Assembly: GCA_963824345.1 (NCBI GenBank)
Contig: CAWGOZ010000020.1
Span: 248,001-312,000 of the forward strand
Direction: 5' to 3'
Source of the DNA: Palsa-89 sp963824345
GTDB lineage: Bacteria > Acidobacteriota > Terriglobia > Bryobacterales > Bryobacteraceae
Length of the DNA: 64,000 nt
Of the stretch, positions 50,956-60,286 are shown in pieces. Under the pieces are notes generated by a model. It was given only the letters and a program-made list of their open reading frames with translations, was not told the origin of the DNA and did not search any database. The position numbers and the translations under genes are program-made. How positions within the stretch are numbered: position 1 is the first letter of the stretch; the number at the start of each line of letters is the position of its first letter.

Positions 50956-52863
50956 ATGTGCGGAATAGCCGGATATTTTCTGCGGCCCGGAAATACCAAA
51001 TTTCCGGATCTCGGCTCGATGTGCGATCAGATCCTGCACCGCGGTCCGGATGACGAGGGCTATCACGTTGAAACCGGCCCCGGCATAAGCATGGCTCTGG
51101 GCATGCGGCGGCTCAGCATCATCGACCTTGTCACCGGCCGCCAGCCCATCTGCAACGAAGACGGCGCCATTTGGGCGGTTTTCAACGGCGAGATTTACAA
51201 CCATCGCGAGCTGCGCGCCAGCCTGGTTCGCAGCGGCCATCGCTTCCGCACCAATAGCGACACGGAAGTCCTGGTGCACCTGTACGAAGAGGAAGGCGTG
51301 CATGGGATCCAGCGGCTGCGCGGGATGTTCGCCTACGCGATCTGGGACTCGCGCGACCGATCGCTCCTGCTGGTGCGCGACCGGTTCGGGAAAAAGCCGT
51401 TATATTACGCCGTGCTCCCCGAAGGCCTGTATTTCGGAAGCGAGCTGAAGTGTTTGCGCGCGGCCGGCGTTCCTCTGGAGCACGACCGTGAATCGCTGCA
51501 GCTCTATTTCCTGCTCAACTACATTCCCGATCCCTGGACCCCCTATCTCGGCATTCGGAAGCTGACGCCCGGCGGATGGTTGCGTTATCGCGCCGATGCC
51601 GGCACCGAGGACGCCCGAGTGGAACAAGGCCGCTATTGGAGGCTTCCCGCCTCCACCGAGCAACCCTGCCGCGAATTGAGCGAAGCCGAGGCGCATGAAT
51701 CCGTGCGAAACACCTTTGACCGCGCGGTAAAGATGCGCATGCTGTCGGATGTTCGTTTAGGCGCATTCCTGAGCGGCGGCATCGATTCCACGTCGGTGGT
51801 TGCGTCCATGTCTCTGCAAAGCCGGCAGCCCGTGCAAACATTTTCCATCGGCTTTGAGGAGCCCGGCTTCAGCGAACTTCCGCTGGCAGCCGCCCTGGCG
51901 CGGAAATATCGCACCGAGCACCACGAGCTGATCGTGCGTCCGGATTCGGTCGAACTAGCCGGGAAACTGGTGCGGCACTTTGACGAACCTTTTGGCGATT
52001 CATCGGCGATCCCTACCTACCTGGTTTCCGAGTTCGCCTCCCAGCACATCAAGGTGGCCCTCAGCGGCGACGGCGGCGACGAACTGTTCGGCGGCTACGA
52101 GAGCTTTCTCCAAGTGCAGCGGCTTCGCCGCGCGGACCATGTGCCTTCAGGCGTGCGGGCGCTTCTCTCGCGCGCAGCCGATCTGCTCCCTTACTCGGCC
52201 TATGGAAAGAACTATCTGCGCATGATCAGCCGTCCCTCCGCCCTCGATCGTTATTTTGAAAATGCTTCGCCGTATTATCTATTCAAACGGCTACTGACGC
52301 CGGAGTGGGCGCCGCCGGCGGACGCCGCGTTTCTGACCCAAAGAATGTCCCACTGCCTGCTCCCGGCGGGCGCCGACATTCTTACCCAGGCCATGTACTT
52401 CGAAGCCACGGCCAAGCTCACCGGCGACATGCTGGTCAAAGTGGATCGCATGTCCATGGCGAATTCGCTCGAGATCCGCTGTCCGCTGCTGGATCATGAG
52501 CTGGCGGAACTGGCGTCGCGAATCCCGCACGCCTGGAAGCTGAGGAACAAGCGTGGCAAGGATGTTTTTATCCGGGCTCTGGGGCATCGCTTGCCGCCGG
52601 CTCTGCTCCATCAGCCCAAACGCGGTTTTGGAGTGCCCCTGGCGTTGTGGTTCCGCGGTCCGCTGCGCAGCTTCGTGTTCGACCACCTAACCAGCCAGTC
52701 GTTTCTCAACCGCGGCATGGTTTCGCCGACATTTGTCGCCCAACTGTTGGACGAGCACGACCGCGGACGCCGCAACAACCATCACCATTTGTGGAAACTT
52801 TTGATGCTGGAGCTGTGGTTTCGGGAGTTCTCCGCCACGGCGCTCGAGACCTGCGCGGCCTAG
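50956..52863 (+). CDS. asnB: Asparagine synthase (glutamine-hydrolysing), EPS-associated
   Basis: 635 aa. Cys2 in MCGIAGYF is the class II glutaminase nucleophile; LHRGPDDEG, FNGEIYNHRELR and RDRFGKKPLYY complete that domain. The synthetase domain has the PP-loop FLSGGIDSTSV near residue 272, then SGDGGDELFGGYESF near 371. Homologues beside heparinase-like and glycosyltransferase genes in exosortase-type polysaccharide clusters probably amidate sugars or other precursors instead of supplying asparagine. Ten bases separate it from the GT2 gene, so they are co-transcribed. Confidence 0.92.
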   Translation: MCGIAGYFLRPGNTKFPDLGSMCDQILHRGPDDEGYHVETGPGISMALGMRRLSIIDLVTGRQPICNEDGAIWAVFNGEIYNHRELRASLVRSGHRFRTNSDTEVLVHLYEEEGVHGIQRLRGMFAYAIWDSRDRSLLLVRDRFGKKPLYYAVLPEGLYFGSELKCLRAAGVPLEHDRESLQLYFLLNYIPDPWTPYLGIRKLTPGGWLRYRADAGTEDARVEQGRYWRLPASTEQPCRELSEAEAHESVRNTFDRAVKMRMLSDVRLGAFLSGGIDSTSVVASMSLQSRQPVQTFSIGFEEPGFSELPLAAALARKYRTEHHELIVRPDSVELAGKLVRHFDEPFGDSSAIPTYLVSEFASQHIKVALSGDGGDELFGGYESFLQVQRLRRADHVPSGVRALLSRAADLLPYSAYGKNYLRMISRPSALDRYFENASPYYLFKRLLTPEWAPPADAAFLTQRMSHCLLPAGADILTQAMYFEATAKLTGDMLVKVDRMSMANSLEIRCPLLDHELAELASRIPHAWKLRNKRGKDVFIRALGHRLPPALLHQPKRGFGVPLALWFRGPLRSFVFDHLTSQSFLNRGMVSPTFVAQLLDEHDRGRRNNHHHLWKLLMLELWFREFSATALETCAA

Positions 52864-52872
52864 GCATACTCG

Positions 52873-53990
52873 ATGCCGGCCGAACTCATCTTCTGGATTG
52901 CAAGCGCCACGCCTCTCTACGCCTACCTCGGCTATCCGCTCGTATTGATCGGCCTGCGTCGGATCATTCGGCGCCCCGTGCAGAAAGCTCCGAGCGAGCC
53001 CTGGCTTTCGCTGCTGATTCCCGCACGCAATGAAGCCCGCGTGATCGCAAGCAAGATCCGGAATTCGCTGGCGCTGGATTACCCCCCGATCGCCTGGAGA
53101 TTGTCATCGCATCCGACGGCTCGACGGATGAAACCGAGGCGATCGCGCGGGGTTTCCAGATGGACGGCCGCGTGCGCGTCTTGGCCTACGCAAAGAATCG
53201 AGGCAAGATGGCTGTACTCAATGCCACCGTACCGGAGCTTCGCGGCGAGATCGTGGTCTTCTCGGATGCCTCCGCGATGCTCGCTCCCGATTCGCTGCGG
53301 CGGCTGGTGGAGAATTTCGCCGATGCATCGGTTGGGGCCGTTAGCGGCCGCTATCGCGTGGCGCGGCCGGCGGAAGTGACCATCGGCGCGTCCGAGAATC
53401 TGTACTGGAAGTACGAGGCGTTTCTGAAAACCCAAGAATCGCAATTGGCTTCCACGCTCGGCGGTCACGGCCAACTGCACGCCATCCGCAGGACGCTGTA
53501 TCCCTACCCGCCGCCCGAAACAATTAACGACGATTACGTGATTCCCCTGTCCGTTCTTGGGCGGGGCTTTCGAGCGGTCTACGAGCCCGCCGCGATGGTC
53601 TTCGAAGAAGCCCGCGAGATGACCGGCTTCGCCCGGCGCATCCGGATCATGGCGGGAAACCTCCAGCAACTTCGGCATCTCCCGCAACTCGTGAGGCCGT
53701 TTCAGCCCCTGCCCCTGTTCTTCTTCCTGTCGCATAAAGCAATTCGCCTGGTGGCGCCGTTCGCCATGCTCCTGGCCTTCGCCGCCAATCTGTGCTTGAT
53801 TCGCTCGCCCGCTTACGCCGCATTGTTCTGGCTCCAGATTGGCTTCTACACACTCGCGGCAATCGGCCTCACCGGACGGCTTCGCCCCAGAGCACTGGCT
53901 TTGCCGTTTTACTTTTGCATGCTGAACGCAGCAGCTTTCTTCGGCCTCTATCACGCCTTGACCCGCCGCAAGAGCATGGCATGGAAGTAA
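52873..53990 (+). CDS. Family 2 glycosyltransferase with transmembrane segments (frameshifted)
   Basis: About 372 aa after repair. An N-terminal membrane helix (LIFWIASATPLYAYLGYPLV) precedes the GT-A domain PWLSLLIPARNEARVIASKI. The sequence as given loses frame at a C6 tract (53082-53087). A seventh C restores DYPPDRLEIVIASDGSTDET, containing the nucleotide-binding Asp, then GRVRVLAYAKNRGKMAVLNA, VVFSDASAML (DxD-equivalent), NDDYVIPL and three C-terminal helices. It is probably processive or membrane-anchored and involved in exopolysaccharide synthesis, given asnB just upstream. Confidence 0.85.
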
Positions 53991-54000
53991 GCCTGATCGT

Positions 54001-54014
54001 GTGTCTTTTGACAC
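54001..54014 (+). terminator. Short hairpin after the GT2 gene, possible terminator
   Basis: GTGTC (54001-54005), a TTTT loop and GACAC (54010-54014) form a 5-bp stem 10 bp after the GT2 stop. A second small stem CGTGT/ACACG (54017-54034) follows. Both are weak and no T-run is present. Confidence 0.25.
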
Positions 54015-54105
54015 GCCGTGTTGCGGGCGACACGCGACAGGTCACGTTATCCTCTTTTGTTTCTTTCCTTTAGCCCCCGGCCACGGGCTTGCATTCTGTG
54101 GGGCC

Positions 54106-54606
54106 ATGCAGACCGTGAAATTCTTAGCGATCCTGTTCGCCGCCAGCACCGAAATTTTGGCCGAGGACGCGCCTTCGCGCCGGCTGATCGTCAACATCGC
54201 CGCCCGCAAGATCGTTCTGATGGAAGATGGCAGGGTGCTCAAAATGTATCCGGTGGCCGTTGGCAAGCACAGCACGCCGAGCCCGTCCGGGAGCTTTCGC
54301 ATCGCCAGCCGGGTTGCGAATCCCACGTACTCTCAGCACGGCAGAGTCGTAGTGAAGCCGGGACCGTCCAATCCGGTGGGCACGCGCTGGATGGGCCTCG
54401 GCTACAAGGGCTACGGCATCCACGGAACAAATCATCCAGAGTCCATCGGTCACGCGGCATCGCACGGCTGCATCCGCATGCGAAACCAAGATGTGGAGGA
54501 ATTGTTTGAGCTGGTCCGCGTGGGCGACGAAGTGGATCTGGTCATAGACGACACTGCCATCGCCCAAGTGGCAGGGAGCACAGCCACAATCGGAGGCCTG
54601 CAATGA
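54106..54606 (+). CDS. L,D-transpeptidase (YkuD)
   Basis: 166 aa. A signal peptide (1-20) precedes the YkuD domain, which cross-links peptidoglycan by 3-3 bonds or attaches lipoprotein. RRLIVNIAARKIVLMEDG begins the domain near 25. The catalytic site is GIHGTNHPESIG (His106) and ASHGCIRM (Ser119, His120, Cys122, Arg124). ATG 54106 was chosen because the upstream frame has no signal sequence. It is the only obvious cell-wall enzyme in this stretch. It ends 54 bp before the next gene. Confidence 0.93.
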   Translation: MQTVKFLAILFAASTEILAEDAPSRRLIVNIAARKIVLMEDGRVLKMYPVAVGKHSTPSPSGSFRIASRVANPTYSQHGRVVVKPGPSNPVGTRWMGLGYKGYGIHGTNHPESIGHAASHGCIRMRNQDVEELFELVRVGDEVDLVIDDTAIAQVAGSTATIGGLQ

Positions 54607-54660
54607 CGATTTTCAAGTTTCTCGCGAGCCTGCTGAGCCGCGAACAGTATAATGTGACCG

Positions 54661-55709
54661 ATGCTCCGCGTCGCGTGCGCGCTATTGTTTGGAATGGTGA
54701 CGGTGACCGCTCAGCCCGTGACGGAGGCGGAGACGGCCGCGCAACTGGCCTCCCGTACCTCCTCCCTGCTGCCGCGCCGCCCAACCGTTTCGCTCGAGCT
54801 GCAAAATCTATCGGCGCTGCCGGCCGGGGAGTGGTCGAAATTTCGCGGCCTGTTCGAAGCCGAACTGCGCAAGGCGGGCGTCGAGACAGCGCCCCGGACA
54901 GCCGCTGAGCCGCGCGTGCGCATCACGCTGGCAGAGAGCGCCCGGGGACTGTTGTTCGTGGCGGAAATCATTTCCGGAGACAACCGGCAGATCGCGATGC
55001 TGCCGTGGAGCCCACCGCCTTGGTCCGAAGAAAAAGCGCGAGCCACTCTGACCAAGAACGTTCTCTTTGGGCGCAGCCGGAACCGATCCTGGACGTGCTG
55101 CTGCTCGATAACGCAATGCAGATGCTGGTGCTCGACACGAATAAAGTCGCCAGATTCCGCTTCTCCGGCGGGAAGTGGATACCCGGCGCCACAGCTTCCC
55201 TGGTGCTTCCAAGGCCAATCCCTCGCGATCCTCGCGGGCGCATTGAAGCCGTTCCGGAGGGTTTTCGCGTCTTCCTTCCCGGCGCAACGTGCACCGGCTC
55301 ACTACAGCCCGATCTCATAATGGCGTGCGCGCCAGGAAACGAAACCTGGTCCGATGGGCAAGTTCGCTGGGTCACCGACAGAAATATGCTGGAATCCGAC
55401 GCCGCAAAAACGCCCTTTTACACCACCGCCCGTGGGCTCTTCGGAGGAACCGAGGGATGGGGCAGCGACATCGCAGCGGTGGATGATTCTTGCGCTGGAA
55501 GTGGCGCGGTGATCGCGACTAGCGCCGATCGAGACAACGTCCGCGCGTATACGCCGCAAGCCACGCCCGCGAGCGACGCGCTTCGGTTGCCCGGTCCCGT
55601 AATCGCGCTCTGGCCAGCGGAAACACGTAGTCAGGTGACGCTGGTGGTCCACAACTTGCAAACTGGAGAGTATGAAGCGTCCCGCCTGGGCCTGGCTTGC
55701 TCTCAGTAG
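54661..55709 (+). CDS. Secreted protein of unknown function (frameshifted)
   Basis: About 349 aa after repair. A short signal peptide (MLRVACALLFGMVTVTAQ) is followed by ELQNLSALPAGEWSKFRGLFEAEL and RVRITLAESARGLLFVAEI. The frame shifts near 55062: one base is missing in GTTCTCTTTG, and the alternative frame then reads LWAQPEPILDVLLLDNAMQM and runs to 55709. The latter half has QVTLVVHNLQTGEYEASRLGLACSQ. No known family was recognised. It overlaps the next gene by 38 bp, so it is probably part of the same operon as the solute-binding protein and the two-component genes. Confidence 0.65.
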
Positions 55710-56973
55710 CCTCGCGGGCGCACCCTCGCACGCGGCCACGCGTCCTCACTACGGCGGCAGCCTGACGGTGGAGCTGTCGTCGGCGTGGACCGCCCCCGAT
55801 TCCGAATCGTCGGCGCTTTCTATCCCCATTACCGAAACCCTGGTGCGGCTCAACAGGCGGGGCGCTATCGAGCCGGCTTTATGCGTCGCGTGGCAGCACG
55901 ACGCCGATTTCAAGCGCTGGCGATTTTCGCTGCGCCCCAAGGTCACCTTTCACGATGGCCAGCCGCTGAACGGCGCGAGTGCCGCACCTTCGTTGCTCGG
56001 GGCGCTGAAGAAGAAGTACGGCGACGTGTCCATCCAAGCTGGCGGCCAAGCGATTGTCATTCAATCCAGCGTTGGCATGCCGGATCTGCTATCCGACCTG
56101 GCCGAACCGGGCGCCGCCATCTTTCGCCAGGGCGACACCAACCCACGCATTGGAACCGGGCCGTTTCGCGTGACGGCCTGGGAACCGGGCCGGCGTTTCG
56201 TGGTCGCGGCATTCGACGATTACTGGGGCTCGCGCCCCTATCTGGATTCCATCGCCATCGAATTTGGCAGCGGACACGCCCGCCCGGATATTTTCGATAT
56301 TCCGGTGGGCCCGGCCCGCCGCATCCTTCCGGAAGGCATCGCCACGTGGTCGTCCGCGCCGCGCTCGCTGGTAGCCATCACATCGACCAATGCGAACCCA
56401 GGGCTGCTGGAAGCGCTGGCGCTTGTAATCGATCGCGCGCCTATCGTCAATGTCCTGGCACAGCACAAGGGCGAAGCCGCGCTCAGTCTGCTGCCGCAAT
56501 GGCTGACGGGCTACGCGTTTCTTTTCCAGTCCTCGCCGGATGTGACGCGCGGCCGGCAAATCGCCGTTGGATTGCGGCTTGGGCCGGTCAGTCTCAGCTA
56601 TCCGGCGAACGATGTTTTTCTACGATCCGTCGCCGAGCGCGTTGCCTTAAACGCCCGCGACGCCGGGATCACGATTCAGCCTACACCCGGCACCCTCAAT
56701 AAGCCAGGCGCCAATCTGCGCTTAACCGAATGGCCGCTCGGGTCCTGGGACGCCGCAACGGAGCTAGAGCGTATTGCAGCGGCGCTGGGCGCGGGGCACG
56801 TCGATGCCAGCAAACCCGAGTCCTTATACCAATTCGAGCGCTCGCTTCTTGATCGCGTGATCCCGCTCGTCCACCTGCGCGAAACTTACGGGATCGCTCC
56901 TCGAGTCCACTTCGAGTCTTCGAAGGCCGATGCGTTCGCTCTGCACTTGGACGATGTCTGGTTACAACCGTGA
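55672..56973 (+). CDS. Extracellular solute-binding protein, family 5-like
   Basis: 433 aa. A signal peptide (1-22, APSHAATRP) is followed by the SBP_bac_5 pattern: YGGSLTVELSSAW, ETLVRLNRRGAIEPALCVAWQHD, RWRFSLRPKVTFHDGQPLNGAS near 75-100, GTGPFRVTAWEPGRRFVVAAFDDYWG near 163, and a late variable ligand domain. Such proteins bind peptides or nickel for ABC import. No permease or ATPase follows; instead the next gene is a sensor kinase (ATG/GTGA overlap). This suggests the protein may present a ligand to that sensor, but that is inference. Confidence 0.8.
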   Translation: MKRPAWAWLALSSLAGAPSHAATRPHYGGSLTVELSSAWTAPDSESSALSIPITETLVRLNRRGAIEPALCVAWQHDADFKRWRFSLRPKVTFHDGQPLNGASAAPSLLGALKKKYGDVSIQAGGQAIVIQSSVGMPDLLSDLAEPGAAIFRQGDTNPRIGTGPFRVTAWEPGRRFVVAAFDDYWGSRPYLDSIAIEFGSGHARPDIFDIPVGPARRILPEGIATWSSAPRSLVAITSTNANPGLLEALALVIDRAPIVNVLAQHKGEAALSLLPQWLTGYAFLFQSSPDVTRGRQIAVGLRLGPVSLSYPANDVFLRSVAERVALNARDAGITIQPTPGTLNKPGANLRLTEWPLGSWDAATELERIAAALGAGHVDASKPESLYQFERSLLDRVIPLVHLRETYGIAPRVHFESSKADAFALHLDDVWLQP

Positions 56974-58622
56974 GCTTCCGCGCCAAGGTCTTCCTCAGCA
57001 TCGCAACCACCGCGATCGTGTCCGTGTGGATTGTCGCGGCCGTGGTTTCCACTTTGGTCACACGATCCTTCGAGCGGCGCGATGCGCAGCGCACGGCCGC
57101 GCTGGTCAATCAATTTCAACGCGAATTCGATCGACGAGGCGTTGAGGTGGCGCGCCGCATCGACGCGGTTGCCGATTCCGACGCCGTGCAGCGCCTGGCT
57201 TTGAATCTCGCGAGCCAAGCCGATACATCGCCGTACGTAACCGAGGCTCAGACGCTCGCCCAGGAACAATCGCTCGATTTCCTCGAACTGGTGGGGCCAG
57301 ATTCCAAGATCATCAGCTCGGCCGAGTGGCCGGCGCGGTTCGGCTACAAAGAAGATTGGCTCACGGAAAGTCCCGATTGGAAACCGCAAGGCGTGTTCTT
57401 GAGGACGGAGGAATTGGCGGATGGCGAGGCGCTGGGATTAATCACGGTGCGAACCGTGAAGGCCGGCGAGGGCAGGTTATACATCGCAGGCGGCCGCCGC
57501 CTTGATCAGGAATTCCTCGATTCCCTGCCCGGCGCTGAGGGCATGCGGGTGCGGCTTTACCGACAATCGAATGAAGCTGCACCGGTCAACCCGGACGCCA
57601 CCATCACCACTCTCCCGCTACGCGGGCGCGACAATCAGCTGCTCGCCACACTGGTGATTGAAAACTCCCGCGCGGACCTGGTGGCTCTCAAGAAATATAT
57701 TCAGGGAACCGCGGCCATCGTGGGCGCCGCCGGCGTCCTGCTCGGGCTCTTGCTCAGCTTCTGGACTGCCTCGCGCGTTACTCGTCCGCTGCGTTCATTG
57801 ACCTCCAGCGTGCGGGAGGTCGCCATCGGAAACTGGGACACCCGGGCCGCCGTCTCTTCCTCCGATGAAATCGGACAGCTGGCGCACGATTTCAACGCGA
57901 TGACCGAGCAACTGGTGGAACAGCGCGACCGCATGATCCAGGCCGAGCGCGTGGCGGCCTGGCGCGAACTGGCGCGGCGTCTGGCTCACGAGTTGAAAAA
58001 CCCGCTGTTCCCGCTGCAAATCACCATCGAGAATCTGCAACGCGCGCGCAAAGCTTCGCCCGAACAATTCGACGAAGTGTTTCGCGAAAGCACTTCCACG
58101 CTGCTGGCCGAGCTCGGCCATCTGAAGACCATCATCGGGCGCTTCAGTGATTTCGCCAAAATGCCCGCGCCGCAGTTGGAGCCGGTCGACATTAATCAAA
58201 TCGTACATGAAGTAATCCAGCTCTTTGAGGCGCAGCTCCATGCTCCCGGACTGCCCGCAGTGGAGACGAAGCTCCTACTCGGGGAGGACGTAGGCGCGCT
58301 AGCTGCTGACCCTGAGCAACTGCGGCGCGCCCTGCGTAACTTGGTCCTGAACGCCCTGGACGCCATGCCCCAGGGCGGCCAACTCACGGTGAGTACGTCA
58401 CGCTCGGACAGCAAAATCGCCGTGGAAGTCTCAGACACCGGAGAAGGCCTGACGCCCGAAGAATGCAATCGCCTGTTCACGCCTTACTACACCACCAAGC
58501 AGCATGGCACCGGACTGGGCTTGGCCATCGTGCAGGCGGTTGTAAGCGATCATAAAGGTACCATCACTGTGCGAAGTGAACCCGGAACAGGCGCGACCTT
58601 CCGCATCGAGCTGAAGGCATGA
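56970..58622 (+). CDS. Sensor histidine kinase, NtrY-like
   Basis: 550 aa. An N-terminal TM helix (about 10-30), a periplasmic sensor domain to about 245, a second TM (about 246-270) and a HAMP domain precede the kinase core. HAMP: SRVTRPLRSLTSSVREVAIGNWDTRAAVSSSDEIGQLA. The H-box RRLAHELKNPLFPLQ carries His near 339. N (LRNLVLNALDAMPQGGQ), G1 (VSDTGEGLTPEE) and G2 (GTGLGLAIVQAVVSDHKG) boxes are intact. The start is GTG 56970, forming GTGA with the solute-binding protein stop. It overlaps its response regulator by ATGA. Confidence 0.9.
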   Translation: MSFRAKVFLSIATTAIVSVWIVAAVVSTLVTRSFERRDAQRTAALVNQFQREFDRRGVEVARRIDAVADSDAVQRLALNLASQADTSPYVTEAQTLAQEQSLDFLELVGPDSKIISSAEWPARFGYKEDWLTESPDWKPQGVFLRTEELADGEALGLITVRTVKAGEGRLYIAGGRRLDQEFLDSLPGAEGMRVRLYRQSNEAAPVNPDATITTLPLRGRDNQLLATLVIENSRADLVALKKYIQGTAAIVGAAGVLLGLLLSFWTASRVTRPLRSLTSSVREVAIGNWDTRAAVSSSDEIGQLAHDFNAMTEQLVEQRDRMIQAERVAAWRELARRLAHELKNPLFPLQITIENLQRARKASPEQFDEVFRESTSTLLAELGHLKTIIGRFSDFAKMPAPQLEPVDINQIVHEVIQLFEAQLHAPGLPAVETKLLLGEDVGALAADPEQLRRALRNLVLNALDAMPQGGQLTVSTSRSDSKIAVEVSDTGEGLTPEECNRLFTPYYTTKQHGTGLGLAIVQAVVSDHKGTITVRSEPGTGATFRIELKA

Positions 58623-59974
58623 GCAAATTGCTGCTGGTGGATGACGACGCGAATACTCTGGCCTCGCTGGCGCGAGCTTTCCGCCTGGCCGGACACGAAG
58701 CGGTGGTCTGCGATCAAGCCGATCGCGCGCTTGAACTCGCAAAAACGCAGCGCTTCAACGTCATACTCTCCGACGTCGTAATGCCCGGCAAGGATGGCCT
58801 CACGCTGCTGGCTGAATTGAAGTCCGCCGGTGTTGCAACACCCGTGGTGATGATTTCAGGACAAGCCAGCATCGAGATGGCGGTGCGGGCCACGCGGCTG
58901 GGCGCGGTCGATTTCCTTGAAAAGCCGCTCTCTACCGAAAAGTTGTTGGTCACCGTGGAGAACACAGTCAAGCTCTCGAGGCTCGAGGACGAAAATCGGC
59001 GGCTGCGGCAACGCGCGGGCAAGCAGGAACTGATCTGGAGATCGGACGTAATGCAAAACGTCATGGCGAAAGTGGAGCGCGTCGCGCCGAGCGAAACACG
59101 CGTCGTCATCCTGGGCGAAACCGGCGCAGGCAAGGAGCTGATCGCGCGTACGCTGCACGAAAAGAGCGCACGCCGCAACGGTCCGTTCATTACGCTCAAC
59201 TGCGCGGCCGTGCCTGCCGAGTTGATCGAATCGGAACTCTTCGGCCACGAGAAGGGCGCTTTCACGGGAGCGGCCACGCGGCACGCGGGCAAGTTCGAGC
59301 AGGCGCACGGCGGCACGCTATTCCTGGACGAAATCGGCGACATGCCCGCCTTGATGCAGGCCAAACTGCTGCGGGTTCTGGAGCAGAAAGAGGTCGAGCG
59401 CATCGGCAGCGACCGGACCATTCCGGTGGATGTGCGAGTGATCGTAGCCACGCACAGGAATCTGGAGGAACTGGTGCGCAAAGGCGAGTTCCGCCAGGAC
59501 CTGTATCATCGCGTCTTCGTCTTCCCCATTTTGCTGCCGCCCCTGCGCGAGCGCCGCGAGGACATCCGGCTGCTGGTGGATTTTTTCGCGCAATCCGTCG
59601 CCGAACAAAACGATTGGAAGCCGCGTGAAATCGCCCCCGAGGCTTACTTCGAACTGGAGCGCTACGCGTGGCCAGGCAACGTCCGGGAGCTGCGCAATGT
59701 GGTGGAGCGGCTGCTGCTGTTGGCTGACGACCGCATCGATGCAGCCACAGCCCGTCTCGCGCTTCCTTTCGACTCCAGCGCCCCAGAGCTTCCAACCGCA
59801 GCCGGGCCGCTTTCTGAACGGATGGACGCTATCGAGCGCGACATCATCGTGGCCGAACTCAGGAAGCACAACTACAAAATGACCGACACCGCCAAGGCGC
59901 TGGGGCTTGAGCGCAGCCATCTGTACAAGAAGTGCCAGCAATTGGGCATCGAGCATCGAAGCACGGCAGGGTAA
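58619..59974 (+). CDS. Sigma-54-dependent response regulator, NtrC/NtrX-like
   Basis: 451 aa. The receiver domain phospho-acceptor is Asp52 in VILSDVVMPGKDG, with acidic DDD at 8-10. The AAA+ domain begins near 145: Walker A GETGAGKE (166-173), the sigma-54-contact GAFTGA (213-218), Walker B GGTLFLDEIGDMP and R-finger region ERREDIRLL. The C-terminal Fis-type HTH is DTAKALGLERSHLYKKCQQLG near 420-440. It acts with the kinase encoded just upstream (ATGA overlap). It needs RpoN promoters, which were not found nearby. Confidence 0.94.
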   Translation: MSKLLLVDDDANTLASLARAFRLAGHEAVVCDQADRALELAKTQRFNVILSDVVMPGKDGLTLLAELKSAGVATPVVMISGQASIEMAVRATRLGAVDFLEKPLSTEKLLVTVENTVKLSRLEDENRRLRQRAGKQELIWRSDVMQNVMAKVERVAPSETRVVILGETGAGKELIARTLHEKSARRNGPFITLNCAAVPAELIESELFGHEKGAFTGAATRHAGKFEQAHGGTLFLDEIGDMPALMQAKLLRVLEQKEVERIGSDRTIPVDVRVIVATHRNLEELVRKGEFRQDLYHRVFVFPILLPPLRERREDIRLLVDFFAQSVAEQNDWKPREIAPEAYFELERYAWPGNVRELRNVVERLLLLADDRIDAATARLALPFDSSAPELPTAAGPLSERMDAIERDIIVAELRKHNYKMTDTAKALGLERSHLYKKCQQLGIEHRSTAG

Positions 59975-59980
59975 CAGTTT

Positions 59981-60007
59981 TCTGGCAGATCAATTAAATC
60001 TGCCAGA
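59981..60007. promoter_or_regulatory. Perfect palindrome upstream of vapBC (candidate operator)
   Basis: TCTGGCAGAT (59981-59990) and ATCTGCCAGA (59998-60007) are perfect inverted repeats of 10 bp across a 7-bp spacer CAATTAA. The element lies 18 bp before the antitoxin ATG at 60026 and overlaps the likely promoter region, where TAATAT at 60013-60018 is a candidate -10. This is the usual placement for binding by a VapBC complex that represses its own operon. Alternatively it is a hairpin ending the upstream regulator gene, whose stop is 7 bp away. Confidence 0.55.
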
Positions 60008-60025
60008 TTTGGTAATATTGGCAGC

Positions 60026-60286
60026 ATGGAACACTTTACTGTAAAGGTTGACGGCTCAGGGAGGATCCTGCTTCCCGCTAAGGTGCGCAAACAGATGAAT
60101 CTGCGTAAAGACTCGACACTGATCGCCAGATTGGAAAAACAGAAGCTGGTGCTCAACACGCGCGACGAGGCACTCCGCAAAGCGCAGGAATTCTTTTCTA
60201 AGCTTCGCCCCAAGGGCGGCAAGCTCCTTTCGGACGAACTGATAGAGGATCGTCGCCGGGAGGCAAGACGTGAGCTCGAAGATTGA
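60026..60286 (+). CDS. vapB: AbrB/MazE-type antitoxin, VapB-like
   Basis: 86 aa. MEHFTVKVDGSGRILLPAKVRKQMNLRKDSTLIARL is the SpoVT/AbrB DNA-binding fold in about the first 40 residues, followed by a helical C-terminal arm with many Lys and Glu that should cover the toxin. It overlaps vapC by 17 bp, typical of toxin-antitoxin pairs. It probably represses the operon by binding the palindrome upstream. Confidence 0.85.
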   Translation: MEHFTVKVDGSGRILLPAKVRKQMNLRKDSTLIARLEKQKLVLNTRDEALRKAQEFFSKLRPKGGKLLSDELIEDRRREARRELED

